From an uncultured Selenomonadales bacterium (GTDB taxonomy: Bacteria; Bacillota; Negativicutes; Selenomonadales; Selenomonadaceae): 52,319 nucleotides of DNA. Location: positions 1-52,319 of the forward strand of contig ONUH01000021.1 of assembly GCA_900321035.1 (NCBI GenBank), read 5' to 3'. Positions 31,940-40,025 of this stretch are shown here, one piece after another. The notes beneath the pieces were generated by a model. That model did not search any database, was not told the origin of the DNA, and saw nothing but the letters and a program-made list of their open reading frames with translations. A program made the position numbers and the translations under genes. The number at the start of each line of letters is the position of its first letter. Position 1 is the first letter of the stretch.

Positions 31940-33826
31940 TCAGATCATATTTTTCGTATATGCGTCGTACAGGCTCTTGAGTTCCTCGATTTTGTCGTAC
32001 ATCTCGACCTGCAGGCCGGACGCCGTGGCGTAGTCGCCGCCCATCAGGGCGTTGGTCAGCAGCGTGAACAGCGATTTCTCGTCGATGCTGTCCTTGGCGA
32101 GGTAACTGCGGATGCCGCTGATCTTCGTCCAGTTGTACGCGTCCTGGTCCGTGACAAAGTCGCTGACGATTTCCTGCGCGGCGCGGACGATGGCGCGGTT
32201 TTCCGGGATGATGCGGCTCACCAGCTCCGTCTTCCAGCGCAGCAGCGCACCCTCGACGAAGGCGTGCAGGATCTTCTCGTCCAGGGCTCCGCCCGCCGTG
32301 ATGACCGCTTTCTTCTCCGGGTAGTTGTTCAGGTTTTCCATGTTCTCCCAGACCGTCGCCGGCGGCGCGCCGAACATGCGGTCGCGTTCTTCCGGCGTGT
32401 AGTCCTCGAACACGTCCTGCTCGCTCCGGTAAGCGCGGTCCTTTTCGAGATAGAAGCCTTTCTCGCCCGGCTTCTTGGAAAGCTCCTTCAAAAGCTCCGC
32501 CGTGGTGTGAGTCGCCGCCGTCTTCACGCCGTCCAGCATCGCCGAGTAGATCGCCGCCAGCACGATATAGGTGTTCGTGTACGGATTGCAGGCGCGAAGC
32601 TCGAAGCGCGTCGCCAGCGGGTTCTGCGCGTCGCGGACGAGACCGGCGAGGATCGTGCGGTTCCGGGACGGGATTTCCGGCGAATGGCCCAGCGAGGTCA
32701 CGATGCAGACCGGCGCCTCGAAGCCGGGCTTCAGACGGTTCAGGGAATCGTTCGTCGCGGAGACGAGAGGATTGATGGCCTCGTAATTCTTCAAAAGGCC
32801 CATGATGGCGCCGTAGCCCACCGCGCTCAGGAAGTCTTTCTTCAAGTCCTTCGGTGCGAACAGGTTAACGATGGAGCCGTCCTTCATTTCCGCCGCCATG
32901 CCGATATGGGTATGCTCGCCGTTGCCCGCGAGGCCGATCATCGGCTTCGCCTTGAAATTGACCTCGAGGCCGTTCTCACGGAACACTTCCTTGACCAGCG
33001 TGCGGACGAGGAGCTCGTTGTCCGCCGCCTGCAGCGCGTCGGCAAACTGCCAGTCCATTTCGAGCTGCTCGCAGACGTGGGACATGGCGCCCGACTCATT
33101 GATATGGCCTTTGAGTCCGCCGACCTCCTTGTGGCCCATTTCCATTTTCAGTCCGTATTTATCGACGAGCAGAACGCTCTGCTCGAGAGCCGTCCGGACC
33201 GCGCCGCGCGTCCTCTGCCAATACTGCTCCTGCATGACCTGCGACGCGCTCATTTCCGCGATGTCCGCTTCCTCCAGCGGCGTCTTTACCCAAAATTCCA
33301 GCTCCGTCGCCGAAGTGAACTTGATATCGGCGACTTCCGCGCCGTTGACGTGCTCGAGGCCGGACATCTTCGGATGCTTCTTGAACAGCGCCAGGAGTTC
33401 CTTTTTGACAAAATTGAGCGTGTCCGCCAGCACCGCCCGGGAATCCACGCGCCGCCCCTCATGGATCAGGAACGCGGGAATCCGCAGCGTACCCACGGGG
33501 CGCTCCGTCTCCTCGTCGTAATGCTCGTAGTTGTAATCGACGAACCAGTTGACCGACGGGTCGATGGGCATATCGACCTTCGCGTTGTTCAGTGTGGCGA
33601 TACCCGGCAGCACCACCGAGGAGCCGTCGGTCTGCACCGCCGTCCCGGCGTAGAATTCATCCATATCCTTCAGGAAAATCCGCATCGGAATCTTCTCGTC
33701 CGTATCGTTGCCGGCGAGGTCGATGCCCACCAGCGAGACGAACTTGATCTCCGGGTGGGATTTCAGCATGCTCGCAATCTTGTTTTTCGGCGTTTTTGCG
33801 GGAATCACATACAACAGGTCGTCCAT
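31940..33826 (-). CDS. Long clostridial-type glutamine synthetase
   Basis: This 628-residue protein condenses glutamate and ammonia with ATP. The N-terminal beta-grasp ('EIKFVSLVGIDLAGNDTDEKIPMRIFLKD') leads to a catalytic core with 'TSATELEFWVKTP' (metal Glu), 'EMGHKEVGGLKGHINESGAMSHVCEQLEMDWQFADALQAADNE', 'LAGNGEHTHIGMA' (ammonium/ATP site), 'NRLKPGFEAPVCIVTSLGHSPEIPSRNRT' and 'TRFELRACNPYTNTYIVLAAI'. The C-terminal ~190 residues are helical. The length is well above class I (~450) and below class III (~700), as in clostridial genes labelled GS type III; I do not name it GlnA for that reason. I prefer the ATG at 33826: AAAGGTG lies nine bases upstream, whereas a GTG at 33838 would sit on that site. 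Its leader has an attenuator-like structure. Confidence 0.9.
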   Translation of the reverse strand: MDDLLYVIPAKTPKNKIASMLKSHPEIKFVSLVGIDLAGNDTDEKIPMRIFLKDMDEFYAGTAVQTDGSSVVLPGIATLNNAKVDMPIDPSVNWFVDYNYEHYDEETERPVGTLRIPAFLIHEGRRVDSRAVLADTLNFVKKELLALFKKHPKMSGLEHVNGAEVADIKFTSATELEFWVKTPLEEADIAEMSASQVMQEQYWQRTRGAVRTALEQSVLLVDKYGLKMEMGHKEVGGLKGHINESGAMSHVCEQLEMDWQFADALQAADNELLVRTLVKEVFRENGLEVNFKAKPMIGLAGNGEHTHIGMAAEMKDGSIVNLFAPKDLKKDFLSAVGYGAIMGLLKNYEAINPLVSATNDSLNRLKPGFEAPVCIVTSLGHSPEIPSRNRTILAGLVRDAQNPLATRFELRACNPYTNTYIVLAAIYSAMLDGVKTAATHTTAELLKELSKKPGEKGFYLEKDRAYRSEQDVFEDYTPEERDRMFGAPPATVWENMENLNNYPEKKAVITAGGALDEKILHAFVEGALLRWKTELVSRIIPENRAIVRAAQEIVSDFVTDQDAYNWTKISGIRSYLAKDSIDEKSLFTLLTNALMGGDYATASGLQVEMYDKIEELKSLYDAYTKNMI

Positions 33827-33872
33827 TTTGATTGCCACCTTTCAGAATTGTTCGGTTGTTCCTCCGCCAAAC

Positions 33873-33906
33873 AAAAAAACCACACGGACATCGTGCGCTG
33901 TCCGCG
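33873..33906 (-). terminator. Terminator/attenuator in the glutamine synthetase leader
   Basis: On the minus strand CGCGGACA pairs with TGTCCGTG around an 8-base loop (33906-33883, one G-T pair) and is followed by T7 (33879-33873), about 50 bases before the start codon. A competing stem, TCGGCGC with GCGC-A-CGA (33910-33904 with 33898-33891), would put GGACA in its loop and block the terminator. Confidence 0.65.
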
Positions 33907-33917
33907 CCGATCCGTAT

Positions 33918-33929
33918 GGCTTCATTGCC
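33918..33929 (-). promoter_or_regulatory. Small hairpin upstream of the attenuator
   Basis: GGC-AATGAA-GCC on the minus strand (33929-33918) has a hexaloop with A1 and G4. That is the loop rule of ANTAR antiterminator targets, though the stem is only 3 bp and the second expected loop does not fit cleanly. Confidence 0.35.
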
Positions 33930-33951
33930 GTGCAAAGCTTATCACGCAGTT

Positions 33952-33980
33952 AGTATAGCACAGGACTTTTTCGATTGCAA
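33952..33980 (-). promoter_or_regulatory. Promoter of the glutamine synthetase gene
   Basis: On the minus strand TTGCAA (33980-33975), a 17-bp spacer and TATACT (33957-33952), giving a leader of roughly 120 bases. Confidence 0.8.
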
Positions 33981-34061
33981 GAAAAAAATCGGGGCGCTTC
34001 CGAGAAGGCATTTTAGGTCTTTTCAGAAGCCTCTTGTCAACCCGATTTTGAAGGCCGCTCC

Positions 34062-34110
34062 CTGCCTCCCCCTCGAGGGGCGTAACGTGCCAGTGGCACG
34101 TTACGGGCAG
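34062..34110. other. Three-way-junction inverted-repeat element
   Basis: CTGCC (34062-34066) and GGCAG (34106-34110) close a structure with two arms: the palindrome CCCCTCGAGGGG (34069-34080) and an 11-bp stem GTAACGTGCCA/TGGCACGTTAC (34082-34104) with a single central G. Its role is unknown. The region 33981-34638 has no gene; besides this element it holds copy B of the four-hairpin repeat. Confidence 0.65.
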
Positions 34111-34179
34111 CGTAGCCGGTGGATGAGGTGTTATAACGAAACTTTCGTTTCAAGTATTCTTTATGATAATAATCAGTAG

Positions 34180-34430
34180 CGAAAGGCTTTGCTGGTGGCT
34201 TCTACAATTACAACCGTTCATCATCGTAGAATAGACTTGGCGGGGATTCGCCCCTTCAAGCCTCCCCACACAAGGGGAGAACCCCTTGTGAATCCCCCAA
34301 AAAGGCTCTGCGGAGCCAAAGATTCCGCGGTGAAAGCTCGGAACAACTTATCGGATAGTTCATCCCGCGATTCAGCCTCTTGCTAACTTCAACTTTAACC
34401 CGTTTTTGCGTGGTTGCGTTTCGCGGCGCC
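34180..34430 (+). repeat. Four-hairpin intergenic repeat, copy B
   Basis: It starts with CGAAAGG and has hairpins at 34242-34254 (GGGG/CCCC), 34269-34290 (CACAAGGGG-AGAA-CCCCTTGTG), 34304-34317 (GGCTC-TGCG-GAGCC) and 34362-34371 (ATC-CCGC-GAT). The tail TTGCTAACTTCAACTTTAACCC matches that of copy C. It is in the same orientation as copy A. Confidence 0.75.
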
Positions 34431-34615
34431 GTCAGCATGCCATACGACGCGAAAACTCGCAAAATAATATGCAAAAAATCCGATTTTGCGCACAGCCGAA
34501 AAATTCCCCTTGCGCGCGTAAGATTTTTTCCCTACGGATTCGGCAAACGAAAAGTTCACTTCCTGCAAACGCGGCGGCGGAAATTTTTTACCGAATCCGC
34601 CGCCCGATTTACCTA

Positions 34616-34644
34616 TGGCAAATCCTTGCCGCCCGCGTTATAAT
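34616..34644 (+). promoter_or_regulatory. Candidate promoter of the HTH-SGNH-flavodiiron unit
   Basis: TATAAT at 34639-34644 with a weak TGGCAA (34616-34621) 17 bp upstream, 29 bp before the start codon. Confidence 0.5.
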
Positions 34645-34672
34645 GAGTATAGCAACAAGGAGGGAAACGCAC

Positions 34673-34906
34673 ATGATGAACCGCATGATGGCGGAATGCC
34701 GCGCGGCGGGGCTCTCCGCCTCCGACGTCAGCAGCCGCTTCAAGATACCGGCGGGCGTCGTATCCCGTTGGGAGCGCGGCGAACTGCGCCCGCCCGCCTG
34801 GGTGGAAAGCATGGTCCGCAGTTTCCTCGCCGACGAGCGCAGGAAGAACTATGAGAAGAGCCGACGGGGACAAGCCGCAGGCACGCGGCGGGGCTGGAAA
34901 CGATGA
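34673..34906 (+). CDS. Small helix-turn-helix protein
   Basis: This 77-residue protein has one Cro/C1-like or similar HTH: 'CRAAGLSASDVSSRFKIPAGVVSRWERGELRPPAWVESMV' (residues 8-47), with SRWERGE at the end of the recognition helix, then a Lys/Arg tail. AAGGAGGG lies eight bases before the ATG at 34673 (a second ATG at 34676 is in frame). Its stop overlaps the next start (ATGA), so the two are coupled. It could be an autoregulator of the downstream hydrolase, which is inference. The short length could also mean it is a remnant of a larger regulator. Confidence 0.8.
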   Translation: MMNRMMAECRAAGLSASDVSSRFKIPAGVVSRWERGELRPPAWVESMVRSFLADERRKNYEKSRRGQAAGTRRGWKR

Positions 34907-36360
34907 TCGCCCGTCCCAAGCATGCCGCGTCCCCAAAAGGCTCCCTGCCTCTTTGGCGAAAGATCTCGCGGGCGCTTCGCGTGCTCGCTTCCTGCGCCGC
35001 CTGCGCGCTCGGGCTTGCGCCGCCGTCGATGGACGCCCACGGCGCGACGGTCACGCAGCCGGCGCCGGAAATCCTGACGCGGACGTCGGCGCAGGCGCCC
35101 GTTTCCTATTCGCCGATCTTGACATGGACGAAGGAATCCAACGCCGTCGCCTACCAGCTGGAGTTTTTCCCCACCGCCGTTTCCGGGCTCGACCCGCAGA
35201 CAGAGGACGCCCGGGCAATCTTCCGCACGTCAGACGTCTATGAGAACGCGGTGAATCTGCCGCTGGACGAAATACGGACCGGGCTTTCCGACAGCCAGCC
35301 TCTGTGGTGGCGGGTGCGCGCCCTCGATCTGGACGGCGAGGCCATCAGCCCGTTCAGCCTGCCGGCGCCGCTTTACACAAACGCCGCGCTGCCGCGCGTG
35401 AAAACGCCGGTCCTGCATCCCGTTCCGACACAGGGACGCGGCTCCGCGATGCTGTTCCCCGTTTACAGCTGGGTGCGCCCCCACGGCGCCAAACGGTTTG
35501 AAATCGCGCTCTACACGGAGGACCCGGAGCAAAGGATCACCGCCGAGCCCATCGCGAAATGGTTCACCTACATCGCCGAGCAATACGACGACGCGCCCCG
35601 CTCCGGCGACACGACGTATTTTTGGCGCGTGCGCGCGTGGGACGCGAAAGGAAAGCCCGGCGCCTGGTCCGCGCCCTCGTCTTTCCGCATGGAGGAGCGG
35701 CACTGGGAAGTGGCGGTGCTGGGCGACAGCATCAGCCACGGCGGCGGCCACATCTCCCACGGACCGGAAGAATTGGAATACAGCTGGCTCGCCTATCTCG
35801 ATTTTCCCGCGGTGAATCTCTCCCAGAGCGGGGACCTGACGCAGATGATGGCGGACCGCTTCGAGCGGGACGTGCTGCCGTTCTCGCCGGATTATCTTCT
35901 GATCTTCTGCGGCACCAACGACCTCCGGGCCGGGGAATTCACCGTGGCCGAGGCCATAAAGAACATGGAGCGCATCAAGGAAAAATGCGTCCTCCACGGC
36001 ATCCGCCCGATCTTCCTGACGCTGCCGCCCATCAACCCGACGAACATCGGGCGGGTGTTCGGCGAGGAAATCACCGACGAATGGCAGGAACGATTCGCCG
36101 CGTTCAACGACTACCTGCGGAAGCAGCCGCACATCGACACGGCGGCGGCCTTCGCGCCCTACGCGGCGAACGGCGACCTGCCGGAATGGCTGGGGCTCGA
36201 CGGCCTCCACGAGGACATCATCGGCAAGCAGCTGATCGCCGCCAGAGTCAACACAGGTTTTGAAGCCGCGAAGCAGGCGGCGGACGAATTTTTGCAAGCG
36301 CAAATGCAAATGCCTATATCTCAAACCCGAAAGGAGAATCCAAATGCTGAAAGCGATTGA
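34903..36360 (+). CDS. Secreted SGNH/GDSL hydrolase with fibronectin-like N-terminal domains
   Basis: This 485-residue protein has a long basic leader and a hydrophobic segment near 27-41 that probably acts as a signal peptide. Two beta-sandwich (FN3-like) repeats follow (about 65-155 and 165-265, each ending with a 'WWRVRALD' / 'FWRVRAWD' motif). The catalytic SGNH domain then has GDSIS (about 275), GTND (about 340) and DGLH (about 430) blocks, giving a Ser-Asp-His esterase. It may de-acetylate or hydrolyse an envelope ester. Its stop overlaps the next gene by 17 bases and its start overlaps the HTH stop. The signal peptide is longer and more basic than typical, so a Met downstream could be the start. 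Confidence 0.85.
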   Translation: MIARPKHAASPKGSLPLWRKISRALRVLASCAACALGLAPPSMDAHGATVTQPAPEILTRTSAQAPVSYSPILTWTKESNAVAYQLEFFPTAVSGLDPQTEDARAIFRTSDVYENAVNLPLDEIRTGLSDSQPLWWRVRALDLDGEAISPFSLPAPLYTNAALPRVKTPVLHPVPTQGRGSAMLFPVYSWVRPHGAKRFEIALYTEDPEQRITAEPIAKWFTYIAEQYDDAPRSGDTTYFWRVRAWDAKGKPGAWSAPSSFRMEERHWEVAVLGDSISHGGGHISHGPEELEYSWLAYLDFPAVNLSQSGDLTQMMADRFERDVLPFSPDYLLIFCGTNDLRAGEFTVAEAIKNMERIKEKCVLHGIRPIFLTLPPINPTNIGRVFGEEITDEWQERFAAFNDYLRKQPHIDTAAAFAPYAANGDLPEWLGLDGLHEDIIGKQLIAARVNTGFEAAKQAADEFLQAQMQMPISQTRKENPNAESD

Positions 36361-37507
36361 AATGAAGAAGGGGATTTACTGGGTCGGCGCCGTCGACTGG
36401 TCCATGCGGAGCTTCCACGGCTATTCGACGCGGCGTGGTTCGTCCTACAACGCCTATCTGATCCTGGACGAGAAGATCACGCTGATCGACACGGTGAAGG
36501 CGCCGTTCGTCACGGAGCTGCTGGAGCGCATTTCCTCCGTCGTGGACCCGAAGAAGATCGACTATATCGTTTCCAACCATGTGGAGCCGGACCACTCGGG
36601 CAGTCTCCCCATCGTCGCGAAATGCTGCCCGAATGCGAAGATCGTCACCAGCGCGCCCAACGGACTCAAGGGGCTGACGGGCCGCTACGGCGAGCTGCCC
36701 TATCAGGCGGTCAAGACCGGCGAGACGCTCTCCCTCGGCGCGCGCACGCTGTCCTTCGTGGCGACGCCGATGCTCCACTGGCCCGACAGCATGGTCACTT
36801 ACTGCCCGGAGGAAAAGATCCTGTTCTCCAACGACGCCTTCGGCCAGCACCTGGCCGCGAACCGCCGCTTCGACGACGAGAACGATATGCATATTATAAT
36901 GGAAGAAGCGAAGAAGTATTACGCGAACATCCTGATGCTGTACGGCAAGCAGGCGCAGACCGCGCTCTCCGCTCTCGGCGGCCTGCCCATCGAAATGATC
37001 CTGACCGGCCACGGCGTCTCGTGGCGCGCGCACATCCCCGAGATCCTCGACGCATACAAGAAATGGAGCGCGGGCGAACTGGAGGAAAAGGCCGTCGTCG
37101 TCTTCGACAGCATGTGGGGCTCCACGGAGCGGCTGGCGAAAGCCATCACCGACGCCTTCACCGCCAAGGGCGTCCCCGTCGCGTACTTCGACCTGCGCGC
37201 CGACCATATCTCCGACGTCATCACTGAAGTGCTGACCGCGAAATACCTCGCCGTCGGCTCGCCCACCATCAACAACCAGATGATGCCGCCGGTGGCGTCC
37301 TTCCTCTGCTATCTGAAGGGCTTCGTGCCGAAAGGGCGGCAGGCCTTCGCCTTCGGCTCCTTCGGCTGGGGCGGGCAGAGCGTCGGCCTCGTGGAGGACG
37401 AGCTGAAAGCCGCCGGCTGCGAGATCTGCCTCGAAAAGATCCGCGTCAAGGACGTGCCGACGCAGGACGACCTCGCCGCGCTGCGGGAAAAAATCCTGGC
37501 GCTGTAA
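36344..37507 (+). CDS. Flavodiiron protein (NO/oxygen reductase)
   Basis: This 387-residue protein has an N-terminal beta-lactamase-like diiron domain and a C-terminal flavodoxin domain, as in class-A FprA/Rubredoxin:oxygen oxidoreductase. The metal ligands are visible: 'SNHVEPDHSGSL' (HxExDH), 'TPMLHWPDSM', 'LFSNDAFGQH' and 'LTGHGVSWR'. FMN loops are 'FDSMWGSTERLA' and 'GSPTINNQMMPP' ending 'SFGWGGQSV'. It reduces oxygen to water or NO to N2O in anaerobes, using rubredoxin or a related donor (none encoded here). The ATG at 36344 has AAAGGAG upstream and lies inside the previous gene, so expression is linked to the HTH-SGNH unit. Confidence 0.93.
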   Translation: MLKAIEMKKGIYWVGAVDWSMRSFHGYSTRRGSSYNAYLILDEKITLIDTVKAPFVTELLERISSVVDPKKIDYIVSNHVEPDHSGSLPIVAKCCPNAKIVTSAPNGLKGLTGRYGELPYQAVKTGETLSLGARTLSFVATPMLHWPDSMVTYCPEEKILFSNDAFGQHLAANRRFDDENDMHIIMEEAKKYYANILMLYGKQAQTALSALGGLPIEMILTGHGVSWRAHIPEILDAYKKWSAGELEEKAVVVFDSMWGSTERLAKAITDAFTAKGVPVAYFDLRADHISDVITEVLTAKYLAVGSPTINNQMMPPVASFLCYLKGFVPKGRQAFAFGSFGWGGQSVGLVEDELKAAGCEICLEKIRVKDVPTQDDLAALREKILAL

Positions 37508-37514
37508 CGACGCC

Positions 37515-37561
37515 GAAAAAAATCCCATGTCTCCGCCAACAACGGAAACATGGGATTTTTT
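37515..37561. terminator. Bidirectional terminator between the flavodiiron and DUF4127 genes
   Basis: AATCCCATGT (37521-37530) pairs with ACATGGGATT (37548-37557). A-run and T-run flanks sit on both strands, so it ends both convergent genes. Confidence 0.9.
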
Positions 37562-37572
37562 GCTGTCGTTTT

Positions 37573-39210
37573 TCACTCCGCCCGCTTCTCTTCCATGTAC
37601 GCCTTCAAGTCAAAGGGCGGCTCGATGGAGTACCGCGCCTCGAACATCCGGTTCCACGGGAAATGCACTTCCACATACTGCATATCGGGAATGGGCGGCA
37701 GATTCTCCTCCACGAAACGGCGCATAAACTGCGTCGCGCGCATCTCCGCCGCGCGTTTTTTCTCGTCAAGGCTGGAGTAGGCGCCCGCCGCGCGGAACCA
37801 GCCCAGCTGCCGCGCGACGATGGCCCGGATATTCGCCTGATAGCCCCAATCGTCGATGTAGCGCGTCGTCAGGAGCTCGTCCATGGCGTCCGGCGTCATT
37901 TTCTCCGCCAGCATCCCGAGCCCCAGCACAAAGCCCGTGCTGTTCGTCGGGGTGTTCCAGCCGGAATAGGCGCGGAGCTTATAGAGCAGCCCGCGCTGCT
38001 TCAGCGCCTCCATCAGCGCGTTGTCGGAGCCGTTCGCGTAAGCGATGTCGGCCACGCAGGTCGCTTTGCCCGATTCCACGCTCTCCTGCACCAAATCGGC
38101 GAAATACTTCGTGCCTTCCCGCGGTTTTCCGTCGTTCTTTCGGTCGTTGGCCTCGCCGGTGCGCCCGTTGGGATTCGTATTCACCAGGAGCGTGAAGTCC
38201 GCGTTCTTCGGCGAGCTGACCAGCATGCCGCCCGTCGCCAGCACATGGCCCTTGATGCTGTCCGAAATCTTTTCGTCGGAATAGGCCGGCACCGTTTCGC
38301 CGCCGCGGCCCCAGTTGTACTTCACATAGACGAAGGGCACCGACTTCGTCCAGTCGTTCACCGCCCGCGTCAGCATCAGCAGGGCAAACTCGTCGATGCC
38401 CGCCATCGCCTGGAACTGCGTCGGCGGCAAATCCTTGCCCGCCTCGACCAGCTTGCGGCTCTCCATGTGCGTTTGGGAGTACGGCGCGTTGTCGTCGCGT
38501 CCCAGCGCGAAATAATCGAAGGTTTTCGACCGCGCCAGCCCGATCATCGCGCGGCTTGCGGCGAAATTCTTGTTGCGGCGGGCCATCCAGTCCTCCATGG
38601 CCTTCTCGGGAATCAGCCGCGTCAAAAACTCGTATTCCTTTTTCTCCCGGCGCGTCAGCCCTTCCGTTTCCTGCTTGTCCGTCAGCGCCGTATAGCGGAA
38701 AATATCGCTTCCGTAGCTCGCGTAGTAGCTCGGCTCCTCGCCGCCCGACGCCTCCGCCGAGCGCGGCGTCCGCATGATGGAACCCCAGACGTACAGCTTC
38801 ATCTTCGGGTGCGATTTCTTGAAGGAACTGAACCGCGCCACCCGCTCCCGGATTTCCGATTCCTTGTAATTATGCTTGCGCGAGCCTACAAGGCTGCCGT
38901 AGAGCAGGGTATCCGACGAAAGCACCGCGATGTCCGCGTGTTTCGCATTGTCCTCCAGCCAATCCCAAACCTTCTCGGGATTTCCGAGCACGCCCCGGCT
39001 TCCTAAGATATCGTCCGGCGGAACCTCGATCTCCCAGCCCATCTTTCGGATGACGTCCGCCGTCTGCTCGTCGGAGATCGGACGGTTGTCGTGCGGAACG
39101 AACAATATCTTCGCACTGTTCATATCCTGTTTTTTCGCAAAAGCGGGCTGCGCCGCGCAAAGCGCCAGGCAAAATACCAAAAATGCAGCCCTTATCCAAC
39201 GCCGTGTCAT
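37573..39210 (-). CDS. DUF4127-family secreted protein
   Basis: This 545-residue protein has a signal peptide ('TRRWIRAAFLVFCLALCAAQPAFAKK'). It then shows the DUF4127 pattern: 'AKILFVPHDNRPISDEQTADVIRKMGWEIEVPPDDILGSRG', 'DIAVLSSDTLLYGSLVGSRKH', 'YFALGRDDNAPYSQTHMESRKL', 'AGIDEFALLMLTRAV' and 'AYANGSDNALMEAL', ending with 'SGWNTPTNSTGFVLG'. The family is of unknown function; the repeated Asp/His/Asn motifs suggest a hydrolase-like site. The ATG at 39210 overlaps the DUF2225 stop as ATGA, so the two are translationally coupled, with GGAGGAG upstream. A bidirectional terminator follows. Confidence 0.85.
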   Translation of the reverse strand: MTRRWIRAAFLVFCLALCAAQPAFAKKQDMNSAKILFVPHDNRPISDEQTADVIRKMGWEIEVPPDDILGSRGVLGNPEKVWDWLEDNAKHADIAVLSSDTLLYGSLVGSRKHNYKESEIRERVARFSSFKKSHPKMKLYVWGSIMRTPRSAEASGGEEPSYYASYGSDIFRYTALTDKQETEGLTRREKKEYEFLTRLIPEKAMEDWMARRNKNFAASRAMIGLARSKTFDYFALGRDDNAPYSQTHMESRKLVEAGKDLPPTQFQAMAGIDEFALLMLTRAVNDWTKSVPFVYVKYNWGRGGETVPAYSDEKISDSIKGHVLATGGMLVSSPKNADFTLLVNTNPNGRTGEANDRKNDGKPREGTKYFADLVQESVESGKATCVADIAYANGSDNALMEALKQRGLLYKLRAYSGWNTPTNSTGFVLGLGMLAEKMTPDAMDELLTTRYIDDWGYQANIRAIVARQLGWFRAAGAYSSLDEKKRAAEMRATQFMRRFVEENLPPIPDMQYVEVHFPWNRMFEARYSIEPPFDLKAYMEEKRAE

Positions 39211-39896
39211 TTCTCGTCTCCTCCGCCCGCTTCGCGCACGTCTGTCCAAAGCGCACGGGCTCTCTCGTACATCTGCGGGTCCGTCGTGCGCAGATTCTGG
39301 TCGCCGATCAGGCGGCTGATGTACTGCGTCGCCGTCTCGATCTCGCCCATCTCATAATAAAGCGCGCCCACGAGGAAAATCGCCATGGTGTCCGTCATAT
39401 TCCCGACGGGGTACCGTTCCGTCATCACCGACTGGTCGTACAGCTCCGCCGCCTTCCGAAGCAGCGGCCGCTCGTGTTCCGAGTCCCCGGCCAGACGGTA
39501 GATCCACGCCAGTTTCAGATACATGCCTGCACGGTGCGCCAGCGACGCGCCGATCATTTCCGCGTAGTAGATCGCCAACTTGTACGAAGCCACCGCCTCC
39601 GGCACGCCCCGCGTCTCCGTGAACTTGAAGCCCACGCGCTTCGACCGCAAGAAGTCCGCGATCTTCTCCTTGTGCCGCGCCGGCATCACCGACATGAACG
39701 TCTTTTCGTCCGCCGCGTAGCCGCAGTGCTCGCAGACCCAGATCGTGTAAAGGTACGGATTGAACCCCTTGTAATGCGTGCAAAAATCCACGTCCGTCTT
39801 CTCCGCGATCACCCGCGAACGCGTCTTCGTCACCCGCGTTTTCGCGCCGCAAATCGGGCACGGCTTCTCCACAACGAAAGTAAACCCTTCCGCCAA
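39207..39896 (-). CDS. DUF2225-family zinc-ribbon/TPR-like protein
   Basis: This 229-residue protein begins 'AEGFTFVVEKPCPICGAKTRV'. It has CPICG and 'CTHYKGFNPYLYTIWVCEHCGYAADEKTF', which together make a zinc ribbon. A helical region follows ('EAVASYKLAIYYAEMIGASLAHRAGMYLKLAWIYRLAGDSEHERPLLRKAAELYDQ') with TPR-like helix pairs. DUF2225 function is unknown. I chose a TTG at 39896 because GGGGG sits seven bases upstream; a longer in-frame ATG at 40004 would lie on the glycogen terminator. A hairpin (39911-39926) precedes it. It is coupled to the DUF4127 gene by ATGA. Confidence 0.82.
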   Translation of the reverse strand: MAEGFTFVVEKPCPICGAKTRVTKTRSRVIAEKTDVDFCTHYKGFNPYLYTIWVCEHCGYAADEKTFMSVMPARHKEKIADFLRSKRVGFKFTETRGVPEAVASYKLAIYYAEMIGASLAHRAGMYLKLAWIYRLAGDSEHERPLLRKAAELYDQSVMTERYPVGNMTDTMAIFLVGALYYEMGEIETATQYISRLIGDQNLRTTDPQMYERARALWTDVREAGGGDEK

Positions 39897-39910
39897 AGCA
39901 ATCACCCCCG

Positions 39911-39926
39911 GCGGGGAAAGCCCCGC
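39911..39926 (-). other. Hairpin before the DUF2225 start
   Basis: GCGGGG and CCCCGC form a 6-bp stem with a 4-base loop, directly upstream of the ribosome site. It may reduce initiation. Confidence 0.4.
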
Positions 39927-39936
39927 TTTCTTCCTA

Positions 39937-39966
39937 ATTATAATGATAAATGATATGATACCACAA
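39937..39966 (-). promoter_or_regulatory. Candidate promoter of the DUF2225-DUF4127 pair
   Basis: On the minus strand TTGTGG (39966-39961), an 18-bp spacer and TATAAT (39942-39937). It sits just past the glycogen operon terminator. Confidence 0.55.
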
Positions 39967-39975
39967 AAAATGAAG

Positions 39976-40010
39976 AAAAAAAAGCCGCCGCGCATTTTTC
40001 GCACAGCGAC
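39976..40010 (-). terminator. Terminator of the glycogen operon
   Basis: A 10-bp stem (40010-40001 with 39993-39984) with three G-T pairs and a 7-base loop is followed on the minus strand by T8. Confidence 0.85.
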
Positions 40011-40025
40011 TTTCCCATTATTTTT

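Noticed and set aside
31877..33958. 693-codon plus-strand frame opposite glutamine synthetase
   Set aside because: It is the antisense of a clear glutamine synthetase and has no domain or ribosome site.
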